A stretch of 63,815 nt of DNA, taken from positions 1 to 63,815 of the forward strand of contig NZ_RPDJ01000049.1 of assembly GCF_004023625.1 (NCBI RefSeq). The letters run 5' to 3'. The notes below the pieces were generated by a model, which ran no database searches, was not told where the DNA came from, and was given only the letters and a program-made list of their open reading frames with translations. Each line of letters opens with the position of its first letter. The stretch's first letter is position 1. This DNA is from Streptomyces cavernae (GTDB lineage Bacteria; Actinomycetota; Actinomycetes; Streptomycetales; Streptomycetaceae). The position numbers were made by a program, and so were the translations under genes. Shown piece by piece: positions 7,805 through 16,507 of this stretch.

Positions 7805-10258
7805 GTGACCCGGGACAGTGCCGCTTCGGCGCCCGGCCGGCCCGGGGACCGCGCGGGGCGGCCTGTCGGCCGTGAGACGACAGGCTCGCGCTGGGCGCGG
7901 TTCCTGGACGGCGGGCTGCTGCAGGGCGGGGTGCAGGGCAGCCCCGTCCTGAGGCTCTTCGTGCGCTGGGCGCGGCGGCCCGTGCTGCCGGTCGTGCGGC
8001 TGTGGCGGCGCAACATCCAGCTCAAGGTCGTCGTCACCACGCTGCTGATGTCGCTGGGCGTGGTCCTGCTGCTGGGCATCGTGGTGATCGGCCAGGTGCG
8101 CAACGGTCTGCTGGACGCCAAAGTGAAGGCCTCGCAGAGTCAGGCCACCGGCGGGTTCGCGGTGGCCAAGCAGCGGGCGGACGACGATGCCGTCTCCCGC
8201 GGCGGCGATGCCGCGGGCGAGGACGGGCCGCCGTCGCGGAACGTGAGTGTCTGGCTGAACGACCTCGTGTCCTCGCTGTCCAGTGGCGGCCAGGGTGCGT
8301 TCGACGTGGTGACGCTGAGCTCCGTCGCGGCCGAGGACAACAGCGGCAATCGCGGGCCGCGTGCTTCGGGTGGCGTGGACGCGGTGGCGAGCGTGCCGGA
8401 GGATCTGCGCCGCCGGATCGACCGGAGCATCGTGCCCGCACAGAGTTACACCCGCGTCTTCTACAAGGACGACGAGAAGGCCTCCCAGCCGGCGCTGGTC
8501 ATCGGCAAGAAGGTCAATGACCCGCACAGCAACCCCTACCAGCTGTACTACATCTTCCCGCTCACCCAGGAGGAGAAGTCGCTCAGCCTGGTGAAGGGCA
8601 CGTTGGCGACGGCGGGGTTGTTCGTGGTGGTGCTGCTCGGGGCCATCGCCTGGCTCGTGGTGCGCCAGGTCGTCACGCCGGTGCGGATGGCCGCGGGGAT
8701 CGCGGAGCGGCTGTCCGCGGGGCATCTGCAGGAGCGGATGAAGGTCACCGGGGAGGACGACATCGCCCGGCTCGGTGAGGCCTTCAACAAGATGGCGCAG
8801 AACCTCCAGCTGAAGATCCAGCAGTTGGAGGAGCTGTCGCGGATGCAGCGGCGGTTCGTGTCGGACGTGTCGCACGAGCTGCGCACACCGCTGACGACCG
8901 TGCGGATGGCCGCCGACGTCATCCATGAGGCGCGCGAGGACTTCGATCCGGTGACCGCGCGTTCCGCGGAGCTGCTGGCCGACCAGCTCGACCGTTTCGA
9001 GTCGCTGCTCGCGGATCTGCTGGAGATCAGCCGGTTCGACGCGGGCGCGGCCGCGCTGGAGGCCGAGCCGATAGACATCAGGGAAGTCGTACGACGGGTG
9101 GTCAGCGGCGCCGAGCCGCTCGCCGAGCGCAAGGGCACGACCATTCGCGTCGTCGGCGACCAGCAGCCGGTCGTGGCCGAGGCGGACGCCCGGCGCGTGG
9201 AGCGGGTGCTGCGCAATCTCGTCGTCAACGCCGTGGAGCACGGCGAGGGCAAGGACGTCATCGTCAAGCTCGCCGCGGCGGGTGGTGCGGTCGCGGTCGC
9301 CGTGCGCGACTACGGTGTGGGGCTCAAGCCGGGCGAGGCCACCCGGGTGTTCAGCCGTTTCTGGCGGGCGGACCCGGCACGCGCGCGTACCACGGGCGGG
9401 ACGGGGCTCGGTCTGTCCATCGCCCTGGAGGACGCGCGGCTGCACGGCGGCTGGCTGCAGGCGTGGGGTGAGCCGGGCGGCGGTTCGCAGTTCCGGCTGA
9501 CGCTGCCGCGGACGGCGGACGAGCCGCTGCGAGGTTCGCCGATACCCCTGGAGCCCAAGGACTCGCGGCGCAACCGCGGCCTCAACGACGCCGGTCTGCC
9601 GCTCGGCGGGTCGGACAAGGTCGCGACGGTGCCGGCGTCGTCGATCGCGGGCCGGGGGGTTCCGCCGTTGCTGCCGCCGACGGCCGGGCCGGTCGATCCG
9701 GCGGCGCTGCCGGGCAACGGGGCACGCGTGGTGCCGCGTTCGGTGACCCGGCCGGCGAGTGGCACGTCCGAGCCGTCCACGGCCGAGTCCGGACCCTCCG
9801 CGGCCCGGACCGCCCCGAGCGGGCAGCCGGGCGGGCCGGAGCGGGCCGAATCGGCCACTTCGCGAGACGACGGTGGCGGAGACGGAGACGGCGGGGCGTC
9901 GCCCGGACCGGCCGGACGCGGCGAACCCGACGGACTTGGGCAACCCGCCGGACGGGGCGAACTCGCCGGACGGGGCGAACTCGCCGGACGGGGCGAACTC
10001 GCCGGACGGGGCGAACTCGCCGGACGGGGCGAACTCGCCGGACGGGGCGAACCCGCCGGACGGGGCGAACCCGCCGGACGGGGCGAACCCGCCGGACCCG
10101 TCGGGCCGGATGGCCGGGGGCCGGCCGCCGAAAGCGGGGGGACCCGTGGGAGAGGGCAGGAGTCGTCGGACGTGGCGGCGGAATCGACCGGGAACGGCCG
10201 TGTGACCGGCGCGGAGCCGGAGCAGGTGAAGCAAGGGGAGGCATTCCGTGGGCGCTGA
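7805..10258 (+). CDS. mtrB: MtrB sensor histidine kinase with long repetitive C-terminal tail
   Basis: An 817-residue kinase, partner of MtrA. It has a cytoplasmic N-terminal segment, membrane helices at about 74-97 and 266-287, an extracytoplasmic sensor between them, a HAMP linker (about 288-341), the H-box FVSDVSHELRTPL with phospho-acceptor His357, and ATPase motifs NLVVNAVEHG, DYGVGL and GGTGLGLSIA. After about residue 580 comes a roughly 235-residue disordered tail with eight copies of a hexapeptide of the form AGRGEL/P. The GTG start sits one base after the mtrA stop. It overlaps lpqB by 11 bases, indicating one operon. Confidence 0.96.
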   Translation: MTRDSAASAPGRPGDRAGRPVGRETTGSRWARFLDGGLLQGGVQGSPVLRLFVRWARRPVLPVVRLWRRNIQLKVVVTTLLMSLGVVLLLGIVVIGQVRNGLLDAKVKASQSQATGGFAVAKQRADDDAVSRGGDAAGEDGPPSRNVSVWLNDLVSSLSSGGQGAFDVVTLSSVAAEDNSGNRGPRASGGVDAVASVPEDLRRRIDRSIVPAQSYTRVFYKDDEKASQPALVIGKKVNDPHSNPYQLYYIFPLTQEEKSLSLVKGTLATAGLFVVVLLGAIAWLVVRQVVTPVRMAAGIAERLSAGHLQERMKVTGEDDIARLGEAFNKMAQNLQLKIQQLEELSRMQRRFVSDVSHELRTPLTTVRMAADVIHEAREDFDPVTARSAELLADQLDRFESLLADLLEISRFDAGAAALEAEPIDIREVVRRVVSGAEPLAERKGTTIRVVGDQQPVVAEADARRVERVLRNLVVNAVEHGEGKDVIVKLAAAGGAVAVAVRDYGVGLKPGEATRVFSRFWRADPARARTTGGTGLGLSIALEDARLHGGWLQAWGEPGGGSQFRLTLPRTADEPLRGSPIPLEPKDSRRNRGLNDAGLPLGGSDKVATVPASSIAGRGVPPLLPPTAGPVDPAALPGNGARVVPRSVTRPASGTSEPSTAESGPSAARTAPSGQPGGPERAESATSRDDGGGDGDGGASPGPAGRGEPDGLGQPAGRGELAGRGELAGRGELAGRGELAGRGELAGRGEPAGRGEPAGRGEPAGPVGPDGRGPAAESGGTRGRGQESSDVAAESTGNGRVTGAEPEQVKQGEAFRGR
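9947..10094 (+). repeat. 18-bp tandem repeat inside mtrB
   Basis: About eight copies of an 18-bp unit containing GCCGGACGGGGCGAAC run head to tail within the mtrB tail, encoding Ala-Gly-Arg-Gly-Glu-Leu/Pro. The last three copies differ by T to C, changing Leu to Pro. The unit is divisible by three, so copy number can vary without breaking the frame. Confidence 0.93.
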
Positions 10259-12092
10259 ACAGGGCCGCCGTCGGCGAACCCTGCGCGCGGCGGCGTACAT
10301 CGGCTGCGGCGCCCTGTTGTTGGGCGGATGCGCGTCGATGCCCGACAACGGTGATCTGCGCGACGTCGACGCCTCGCAGCGGCCGGACCCGCAGGTGCGG
10401 GTCGTCGCGGTACCGCCGCGCGACAAGGCGGGCCCGACGGAGATCGTGCAGGGTTTCCTGGAGGCGCTGGTCAGCGACGAGCCGCGGTACGAGACGGCAC
10501 GCAAGTACCTGACGAAGAAGGCCTCGGCCGGCTGGCGTCCGGACGACTCCGTCACGGTGCTCGCGGACGGGCCGAACACCGTGGCGCAGCCGGGGGGTGC
10601 CCGCGACGGCGACAACGAGAACACCTACGAACTCCGGGGCACCAAGGTCGCGCGGGTGGACGCGCAGAACGCGTACTCACCGGACGACAGCTCCTACAAG
10701 CAGGCGGTGCACCTCAGCCTGCAGGACGTGCCCGGAATGAGCGGCAAGCAGTGGCGGATCGATGTGGTGCCCCAGGGTGTGGTGATGGGGAAGTCCGACT
10801 TCGAGCGCATCTATGTGTCGGTCAACAAGTACTACTTCACCTCCGACACCACGGACGCCACGAGCGGGCAGCTGGCCACCGTCGCCGACCCCGTCTATGT
10901 GCGTGATCAGGTGGACCCGTTGACGGAGATGGTCCGCTCGCTGCTGGAGGGGCCCACGAAGTGGCTGCGGCCGGTGGCACGCTCCAGCTTCCCCGAGGGC
11001 ACCACGCTGAAGAGCGGCGTCACCTCGCTGACCCCTGATGACCAGGGCAAGCTGAAGGTGCAGCTGAACTCGAAGGCGGACGGCGTCGTCTCGCGCAAGT
11101 GCGACCGGATGGCGGCCCAGCTGCTGTTCACCCTGCAGAACCTCACGCCCACCGGGGTCGACGAGGTGGAACTGCAGCGCTCGAACGGCACCCAGCTGTG
11201 CGTGCTCACCAACGAGCGGGCCGCGGTCATCGCGTCCCACGGCACGGGCAGGGAACCCAACTACCAGTACTTCCTCGACCCCAAGGGCCAGCTCGTCCGG
11301 GTCCCGGGCGGCGGCAACGACACCGATCCCGAGCCGGTGCCGGGCGCACTGGGCGAGGGCAGCAAGCCGCTGCGGTCGGCGGCGGTCGCGCTGGACGAGG
11401 ACAGTGCCGCCGGCGTGTCCGTCGACGGGCACGAGCTGTACGTGGGGTCGCTGGTGTCGGGGAGTTCCCTGGGCGAACCGGTGCTGGAAAGCAAGTCCAA
11501 GTCGGAGAAGGACGGCCTGGCGACGCCCAGCTGGGACGTGCGCGGTGATCTGTGGGTGGCCGACCGGGATCCCGAGGATCCCCGGCTGTTGCTGCTGGAG
11601 AAGGGCGCCGGGGAGCCGATACAGGTCCGCACGCCGGGGCTCGAGGGACGCGTCCAGGCCGTGCGGGTGGCCGCGGACGGCATTCGGATCGCACTGATCG
11701 TGAACGACGGTGGCAGGACCTCGTTGCAGATCGGGCGGATCCAGCGGCAGACCTCCCAGACGGGTGGGAGCCCAGTGGTCACCGTTCACGATCCGCGGCC
11801 CGCGGCACCGCATATGGAGGAGGTCACGGCCATGTCCTGGGCGGGGGACAGCCGTCTGGTCGTGGTCGGGCGCGAGTCCGGCGGGGTCCAGCAGATGCGG
11901 TACGTGCAGTGCGACGGCTCCACGCCGGACACCCAGCCGCCGTCCGCTCTCACGGGGGTGAAGGAGATCGCCGCGTCCGATGACGAGGGCATGCCGCTGG
12001 TGGCGCACTCGGAGGACGGGATCGTACGGCTGTCCTCCGGAGCGCAGTGGCAGAAGATGGTCGACGGGACGGCGCCGGTCTACCCGGGGTGA
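10248..12092 (+). CDS. lpqB: LpqB lipoprotein of the MtrAB system
   Basis: A 614-residue lipoprotein. A basic start (QGRRRRTLR), hydrophobic core and lipobox LLGGC place the lipidated Cys at position 28. A GerMN-like domain (about 190-330, with YFTSDTTDATSGQLATVADPVYV and LLEGPT) is followed by a beta-propeller-like C-terminal domain. LpqB is known to bind the extracellular domain of MtrB and modulate MtrA phosphorylation. The GTG at 10248 has GGGGAG 7 bases upstream and overlaps the mtrB end. Confidence 0.96.
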   Translation: MGAEQGRRRRTLRAAAYIGCGALLLGGCASMPDNGDLRDVDASQRPDPQVRVVAVPPRDKAGPTEIVQGFLEALVSDEPRYETARKYLTKKASAGWRPDDSVTVLADGPNTVAQPGGARDGDNENTYELRGTKVARVDAQNAYSPDDSSYKQAVHLSLQDVPGMSGKQWRIDVVPQGVVMGKSDFERIYVSVNKYYFTSDTTDATSGQLATVADPVYVRDQVDPLTEMVRSLLEGPTKWLRPVARSSFPEGTTLKSGVTSLTPDDQGKLKVQLNSKADGVVSRKCDRMAAQLLFTLQNLTPTGVDEVELQRSNGTQLCVLTNERAAVIASHGTGREPNYQYFLDPKGQLVRVPGGGNDTDPEPVPGALGEGSKPLRSAAVALDEDSAAGVSVDGHELYVGSLVSGSSLGEPVLESKSKSEKDGLATPSWDVRGDLWVADRDPEDPRLLLLEKGAGEPIQVRTPGLEGRVQAVRVAADGIRIALIVNDGGRTSLQIGRIQRQTSQTGGSPVVTVHDPRPAAPHMEEVTAMSWAGDSRLVVVGRESGGVQQMRYVQCDGSTPDTQPPSALTGVKEIAASDDEGMPLVAHSEDGIVRLSSGAQWQKMVDGTAPVYPG

Positions 12093-12162
12093 GTGGTCCG
12101 CTCTGGGTCGGCGCACCGCTCCGTCACCCGTGTGGGGGATGACCTGCCGCCGGTGCCCGGAG

Positions 12163-12185
12163 TTGTCCACAGGCGGTTTTCCACA
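12163..12185 (+). promoter_or_regulatory. Two DnaA-box-like sites upstream of the comF-like gene
   Basis: TTGTCCACA at 12163-12171 matches the Streptomyces DnaA box and TTTTCCACA at 12177-12185 is a close variant, in the same orientation, 14 bp apart. They lie in the 133-bp gap between lpqB and the comF-like gene. Direct sequence match; binding is inference. Confidence 0.5.
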
Positions 12186-12225
12186 GGCCTGGCCGGGCCG
12201 CCCGCGTGTTGGCACAGTGGTGCGC

Positions 12226-13239
12226 ATGCGGGGGTGGTGGCGGGACCTCACCGACCTGGTCCTGCCGGCCGAGTGCTCGGGCTGCGGAGAGCCGCGCACG
12301 GCGCTGTGCACGCGATGCCGTGGCGCGTTGTACGGCGCCGCGCCGCGCCGGGCGCGACCGGCACCGGGGGCGACGGGCCTGCCCACGGTTCATGCGGCCG
12401 CCGTGTACGAGGACGAGGTGCGGGCGATCGTGCTTGCGCACAAGGAACGGGGGGTACTGGGTCTGGCGCGGCCGCTGGGGCGTGCGCTGGCGGGCGCGGT
12501 CTGGGCCGGTGTATGCGCGGAGCCCGGACGGACGGCAGGGGACTGGCCGGCGCAGGGCATGGTGGCGCACCGGACCGCACACGACATGGTGCTGGAGGGG
12601 ACGGCGCAGGACACGATGCCGAAGGGGACGGTGCACAGCCGGACGGCGCGGGGCCGGGCCGCGCCGCTGGTGCTCGTGCCGGTGCCCTCGGCGCGCAGTG
12701 CCGTACGGGCCCGGGGGCACGACCCGGTGCGCCGGATCGCGCTCTGTGCGGCGGGGGAGCTCCGGCGGGCCGGAGTGGCGGCCCGGGTGCTCGGGGTGCT
12801 GCGGCAGCGCCGGCTCGTCGCCGACCAGGCGGGGCTCGACGCAGGACAGCGACTGGCGAACCTCGCGGGTGCCCTTGAGGTGCCGGCCGGAGCCGGTCGG
12901 CTGCTGGCCGACGGTGGGCGGATCGTCGTGGTCGACGACGTGATGACGACCGGGGCCTCGCTGGCGGAGGCCGTGCGGGCGGTGCGTGCCGTATTCACCG
13001 ATCGGGGCGCGGACGGCGGTACGGGATGGCGCCGGGACACGGGTTCTTACGCCGGTGCCGATACCTACGGCGAAGTAACCGGATGCGCGGCTCGGGAAGG
13101 GACGGTAGAAGCGGCCGGACTGTGGGAAGGTCGGACAGCAGCGAACGCTGCAAATGCGGAGGTGAACGGCCTCGGGGACCAGATCGGAGCAGCCGTGGTC
13201 GCCGCCCCGCCGGATTCTTCGGAAATGAATCGGAACTGA
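12226..13239 (+). CDS. ComF-type phosphoribosyltransferase-domain protein, enlarged
   Basis: A 337-residue member of the ComF/GntX family. The N-terminal zinc-binding set is C17-x2-C20 and C28-x2-C31. The PRPP loop RIVVVDDVMTTGASLAEA near residue 227 marks the phosphoribosyltransferase fold. Family members usually run to about 240 residues; this one has an Ala/Thr/His-rich insert around 105-145 and a roughly 90-residue C-terminal extension that looks disordered. In naturally competent bacteria ComF aids DNA uptake; in Streptomyces its role is unknown. The ATG at 12226 was chosen; an in-frame GTG lies 6 bases upstream. Confidence 0.88.
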   Translation: MRGWWRDLTDLVLPAECSGCGEPRTALCTRCRGALYGAAPRRARPAPGATGLPTVHAAAVYEDEVRAIVLAHKERGVLGLARPLGRALAGAVWAGVCAEPGRTAGDWPAQGMVAHRTAHDMVLEGTAQDTMPKGTVHSRTARGRAAPLVLVPVPSARSAVRARGHDPVRRIALCAAGELRRAGVAARVLGVLRQRRLVADQAGLDAGQRLANLAGALEVPAGAGRLLADGGRIVVVDDVMTTGASLAEAVRAVRAVFTDRGADGGTGWRRDTGSYAGADTYGEVTGCAAREGTVEAAGLWEGRTAANAANAEVNGLGDQIGAAVVAAPPDSSEMNRN

Positions 13240-13553
13240 CTACGAACTTGCGTCGTTGCAGGTAGCGAGAGGGTCAATTCACCTGAACGGAGGTACGCCG
13301 CAGTAGAGGGTGACGACATCCGTCCGGGCGAGATATGTTCGGTTGTGAGGGAAAGGCGCAGGCCGTACCTCGCAAATCGGAATGCCGTGCCATGGGTTTC
13401 TGCAATCACCCGGGCCGGCGGGGTGGAGATCTTGCCCATGGGGGAGGAGGAGGTGGAAGTCACCGAGTCCGAGGCTCCGGGGCGTACCGGGGCCTGGTGC
13501 ACAAGGGAGATGCTCCGCCGTCGAAGCGGAGCGATCCGGGAACGGAGTTCTGC
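13240..13553. other. Leader and promoter region of hpf
   Basis: These 314 bp separate the comF-like gene from hpf. Open frames here have poor codon bias and read on from hpf, so I take them as spurious. The region holds a purine-rich stretch (GGGGGAGGAGGAGG, 13440-13453) far from any start. A long untranslated leader fits a stress-controlled gene, but I see no clear promoter boxes. Confidence 0.4.
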
Positions 13554-14246
13554 GTGGACATCGTCGTCAAGGGCCGCAAGACCGAGGTGCCGGAGCGGTT
13601 CCGTAAGCACGTGGCCGAGAAGCTGAAGCTGGAGAAGATCCAGAGGCTCGACGCCAAGGTGATCAGCCTCGACGTCGAGGTGTCCAAGGAGCCCAACCCC
13701 CGACAGGCCGACCGCTCAGACCGAGTGGAGATCACGCTCCGCTCCCGCGGTCCGGTGATCCGGGCGGAGGCCGCGGCCAGCGATCCGTACGCGGCGCTCG
13801 ACTTGGCGACCGACAAGCTGGAGGCGCGACTGCGCAGGCAGCACGACAAACGGCACACCCGGCGCGGCGCCCGCAGGCTCACGGCCGCGGAGGTCGCCGA
13901 CCACGTACCGGACGCGGCGACGCTGAACGGCAACGGGAAAGCGGTCCGGGAGGAGGAGCCGGACGGCGTTCCGACGAGGAGGATCGGCTCGCTCGAAGTG
14001 AAAGGCGAAGGCCCCCTCGTAGTCCGTGAGAAGACACATGTCGCATCCCCGATGACCCTCGACCAGGCCCTCTACGAGATGGAGCTGGTCGGACACGACT
14101 TCTATCTGTTCATCGACTCCGAGACCAAGGAACCGAGTGTCGTCTACCGGCGGCACGCCTATGACTACGGCGTGATTCACCTCAGTACGGACCCGATGGT
14201 CGCCCAGGCGCAGTCACCCGGCGGGGGCGGCGCACTCGGCGGCTGA
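13554..14246 (+). CDS. hpf: Long-form ribosome hibernation promoting factor
   Basis: A 230-residue long HPF. The N-terminal S30AE domain begins MDIVVKGRKTEVPERFRKHV (GTG start) and binds the 30S decoding site; after a linker (about 110-170) the C-terminal dimerisation domain has FDSxxxE-like MTLDQALYEMELVGHDFYLFIDSE and VVYRRHAYDYGVIHL. Long HPF dimerises 70S ribosomes into inactive 100S particles under stress. GGAG lies 7 bases before the GTG at 13554. Confidence 0.95.
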   Translation: MDIVVKGRKTEVPERFRKHVAEKLKLEKIQRLDAKVISLDVEVSKEPNPRQADRSDRVEITLRSRGPVIRAEAAASDPYAALDLATDKLEARLRRQHDKRHTRRGARRLTAAEVADHVPDAATLNGNGKAVREEEPDGVPTRRIGSLEVKGEGPLVVREKTHVASPMTLDQALYEMELVGHDFYLFIDSETKEPSVVYRRHAYDYGVIHLSTDPMVAQAQSPGGGGALGG

Positions 14247-14269
14247 CGACCTCTTCGATGACCGCTGGA

Positions 14270-14310
14270 CCGGTGCCCCTGGAGTGCGCGTGCGCCCCCA
14301 GGGGCACCGG
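14270..14310 (+). terminator. Terminator after hpf
   Basis: CCGGTGCCCCTGG (14270-14282) pairs perfectly with CCAGGGGCACCGG (14298-14310) around a GC-rich loop. There is no U tract, as is common in Streptomyces. Confidence 0.8.
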
Positions 14311-14455
14311 CGTGCGACCACTTCTCGTGGCGCTCTGTCACCATGGCGACGGCCAGGCATGGAATCATGGCCGCACCGGCCCCAACCGGCGGGCCACCGC
14401 TCCGCGTTGGGTGCGGCACGCGACCCAGGGCCGACGGCCTTCAGGGGGAGGAACG

Positions 14456-15202
14456 ATGGCGGACAGCTTCGGACCGATGCATGACGAGGATGCCGACGAC
14501 GGCGTCGTCGGCATGGGCCCGGACGCGGGCTCCCCGCGCAAGGAGCCCATCAGGGTCCTCGTCGTGGACGACCACGCCCTCTTCCGCCGGGGCCTGGAGA
14601 TCGTGCTCGCCGCCGAGGAGGACATCCAGGTCGTGGGCGAGGCCGGAGACGGGGCCGAGGCGGTCGACAAGGCGGCCGACCTGCTGCCCGACATCGTGCT
14701 GATGGATGTGCGGATGCCCAAACGCGGTGGGATCGAGGCGTGCACCTCCATCAAGGAAGTCGCCCCCAGCGCCAAGATCATCATGCTGACGATCAGTGAC
14801 GAGGAGGCTGATCTCTACGACGCGATCAAGGCGGGTGCGACCGGTTATCTCCTGAAGGAGATCTCCACCGACGAAGTGGCCACCGCGATTCGCGCCGTGG
14901 CCGACGGGCAGTCGCAGATCAGCCCTTCCATGGCGTCGAAGCTGCTCACCGAATTCAAGTCGATGATCCAGCGCACGGACGAGCGCCGGCTCGTGCCGGC
15001 GCCCCGGCTCACCGACCGTGAACTCGAAGTCCTCAAGCTGGTGGCCACCGGGATGAACAACCGCGATATCGCCAAGGAGTTGTTCATCTCGGAGAACACC
15101 GTGAAGAACCACGTGCGCAACATCCTGGAGAAACTGCAACTGCACTCCAGGATGGAGGCCGTTGTGTACGCGATGCGGGAGAAGATCCTCGAAATCCGGT
15201 AG
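14456..15202 (+). CDS. Orphan NarL/LuxR-family response regulator
   Basis: A 248-residue two-component regulator. A 30-residue acidic extension precedes the receiver domain, with DDH at 38-40, phospho-acceptor Asp84 in VLMDVRMP and Lys in LLKEIS. The C-terminal LuxR helix-turn-helix is LTDRELEVLKLVATGMNNRDIAKELFIS followed by ENTVKNHVRNILEKL. AGGGGGAGG directly precedes the ATG at 14456. No sensor kinase gene is adjacent, so it is an orphan. The promoter is likely in the 145 bp after the hpf terminator. Confidence 0.95.
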   Translation: MADSFGPMHDEDADDGVVGMGPDAGSPRKEPIRVLVVDDHALFRRGLEIVLAAEEDIQVVGEAGDGAEAVDKAADLLPDIVLMDVRMPKRGGIEACTSIKEVAPSAKIIMLTISDEEADLYDAIKAGATGYLLKEISTDEVATAIRAVADGQSQISPSMASKLLTEFKSMIQRTDERRLVPAPRLTDRELEVLKLVATGMNNRDIAKELFISENTVKNHVRNILEKLQLHSRMEAVVYAMREKILEIR

Positions 15203-15264
15203 GGATCGGCCGGGGTAGGGGGACAGCCGAGGGGCACCAGCCGAAGGGCATCAGTCGAGCGGCC

Positions 15265-16455
15265 TCAGGCGAGGGCCAGGGCCAATTCCCTTGTGAGGGG
15301 CTCACGGAGCTCCGGTGGGTCCACCCGGTCCACGCGTACGGCCGTGCAGTCCACCCAGCCCGCCGCCTCCACCAGGGCCCGGGCCACCGCCGGAGCGGAC
15401 TTGGCGCCGTCCAGAGTCACCTGCTTCGCCACCAGGGTGCGGCCCTCACGGGCCGGGTCCACGCGGCCGACCAGCCGGCCACCGGCCAGGACGGGCATCG
15501 CGAAGTAGCCGTACACCCGCTTCGGCTTGGGGACGTAGGCCTCCAGGCGGTGGGTGAAGCCGAACATCCGCTCCGTACGCGCCCGTTCCCAGATCAGCGA
15601 GTCGAACGGCGACAGCAGCGTCGTACGGTGTCGGCCGCGCGGGGGAGACGCCAGTGCCGCCGGATCGGCCCAGGCGGGCTTGCCCCAGCCCTCGACCGTC
15701 ACCGGAACCAGGCCCGAGTCCGCGATCACCGCGTCCACCTGTTCGCCCTTGAGCCGGTGGTAGTCGGCGATGTCCGCGCGGGTGCCGACACCCAGTGACC
15801 GGCCGGCGAGCAGGACCAGTCGGCGCAGACACTCCGTGTCGTCCAGTTCGTCGTGGAGCAGTGTCTCGGGGACGGCGCGCTCGGCGAGGTCGTACACCCG
15901 CTTCCAGCCGCGCCGTTCGACGCACACCACCTCGCCGTGCATCAGCGCGCGTTCGACGGCCACCTTCGCACCCGACCAGTCCCACCACTCGCTGGTCCGC
16001 TTCGCACCGCCCAACTCCGTGGCGGTGAGCGGGCCCTCGGCGCGCAACTGCTTGATCACCTGCTCGTACGCGCCGTCCGGCAGCTCGTGGTTCCAGTGCG
16101 GACGGGCACGGTAGGCGCGGCGGCGGAAGGCGAAGTGGGGCCACTCCTCGATGGGGAGGATGCACGCGGCATGCGACCAGTACTCGAAGGCGTGCGGGGC
16201 TCCGCCGGGGCCCGGTGTCCAGTATGCGCGGTCCACCGTGGCGCGGCCCACCGCGCCCAGGCGGGCGTAGGGGACGAGTTCGTGGGAGCGGGCCAGGACC
16301 GAGATCGTGTCGAGCTGGACCGCACCCAGGTGTCGCAGGACTCCACGCACACCGCCCTTGCGGTCGGGAGCGCCCAGGAAGCCCTGCGCCCGCAGCGCTA
16401 TGCGGCGGGCCTCGTCGGCGGAGAGTTCGGTGGTCGGCGGCGGGAGACTCGTCAT
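15265..16455 (-). CDS. YcaQ-type winged-helix DNA glycosylase
   Basis: A 396-residue protein of the HTH_42/YcaQ (AlkX/AlkZ) family, which excises bulky or crosslinked alkylated bases. The catalytic triad motif is Gln47-Leu48-Asp49 in LGAVQLDTISVLARSHELV; QxD marks the YcaQ housekeeping branch, whereas antibiotic self-resistance AlkZ proteins use QxQ. Three winged-helix domains and a C-terminal beta-barrel are expected; FDSLIWERARTERMFGF near residue 285 is typical. It ends convergently with the regulator gene. Here it stands alone, not in a toxin cluster, so general crosslink repair is the likely role. Confidence 0.88.
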   Translation of the reverse strand: MTSLPPPTTELSADEARRIALRAQGFLGAPDRKGGVRGVLRHLGAVQLDTISVLARSHELVPYARLGAVGRATVDRAYWTPGPGGAPHAFEYWSHAACILPIEEWPHFAFRRRAYRARPHWNHELPDGAYEQVIKQLRAEGPLTATELGGAKRTSEWWDWSGAKVAVERALMHGEVVCVERRGWKRVYDLAERAVPETLLHDELDDTECLRRLVLLAGRSLGVGTRADIADYHRLKGEQVDAVIADSGLVPVTVEGWGKPAWADPAALASPPRGRHRTTLLSPFDSLIWERARTERMFGFTHRLEAYVPKPKRVYGYFAMPVLAGGRLVGRVDPAREGRTLVAKQVTLDGAKSAPAVARALVEAAGWVDCTAVRVDRVDPPELREPLTRELALALA

Positions 16456-16507
16456 GGCCGCACGATAGGCGGTGGCACTGACAACGCGGTGTGAACTGCG
16501 CTTTGGC

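Noticed and set aside
7634..10624. Long antisense frame over mtrB with Gly-Phe-Ala-Pro-Ser-Gly repeats
   Set aside because: The repeat is only the reverse reading of the 18-bp mtrB repeat.
13335..13553. N-terminal extension of hpf or a small upstream gene
   Set aside because: Homology to HPF begins at the GTG at 13554, which has its own ribosome site; the extension lacks coding character.
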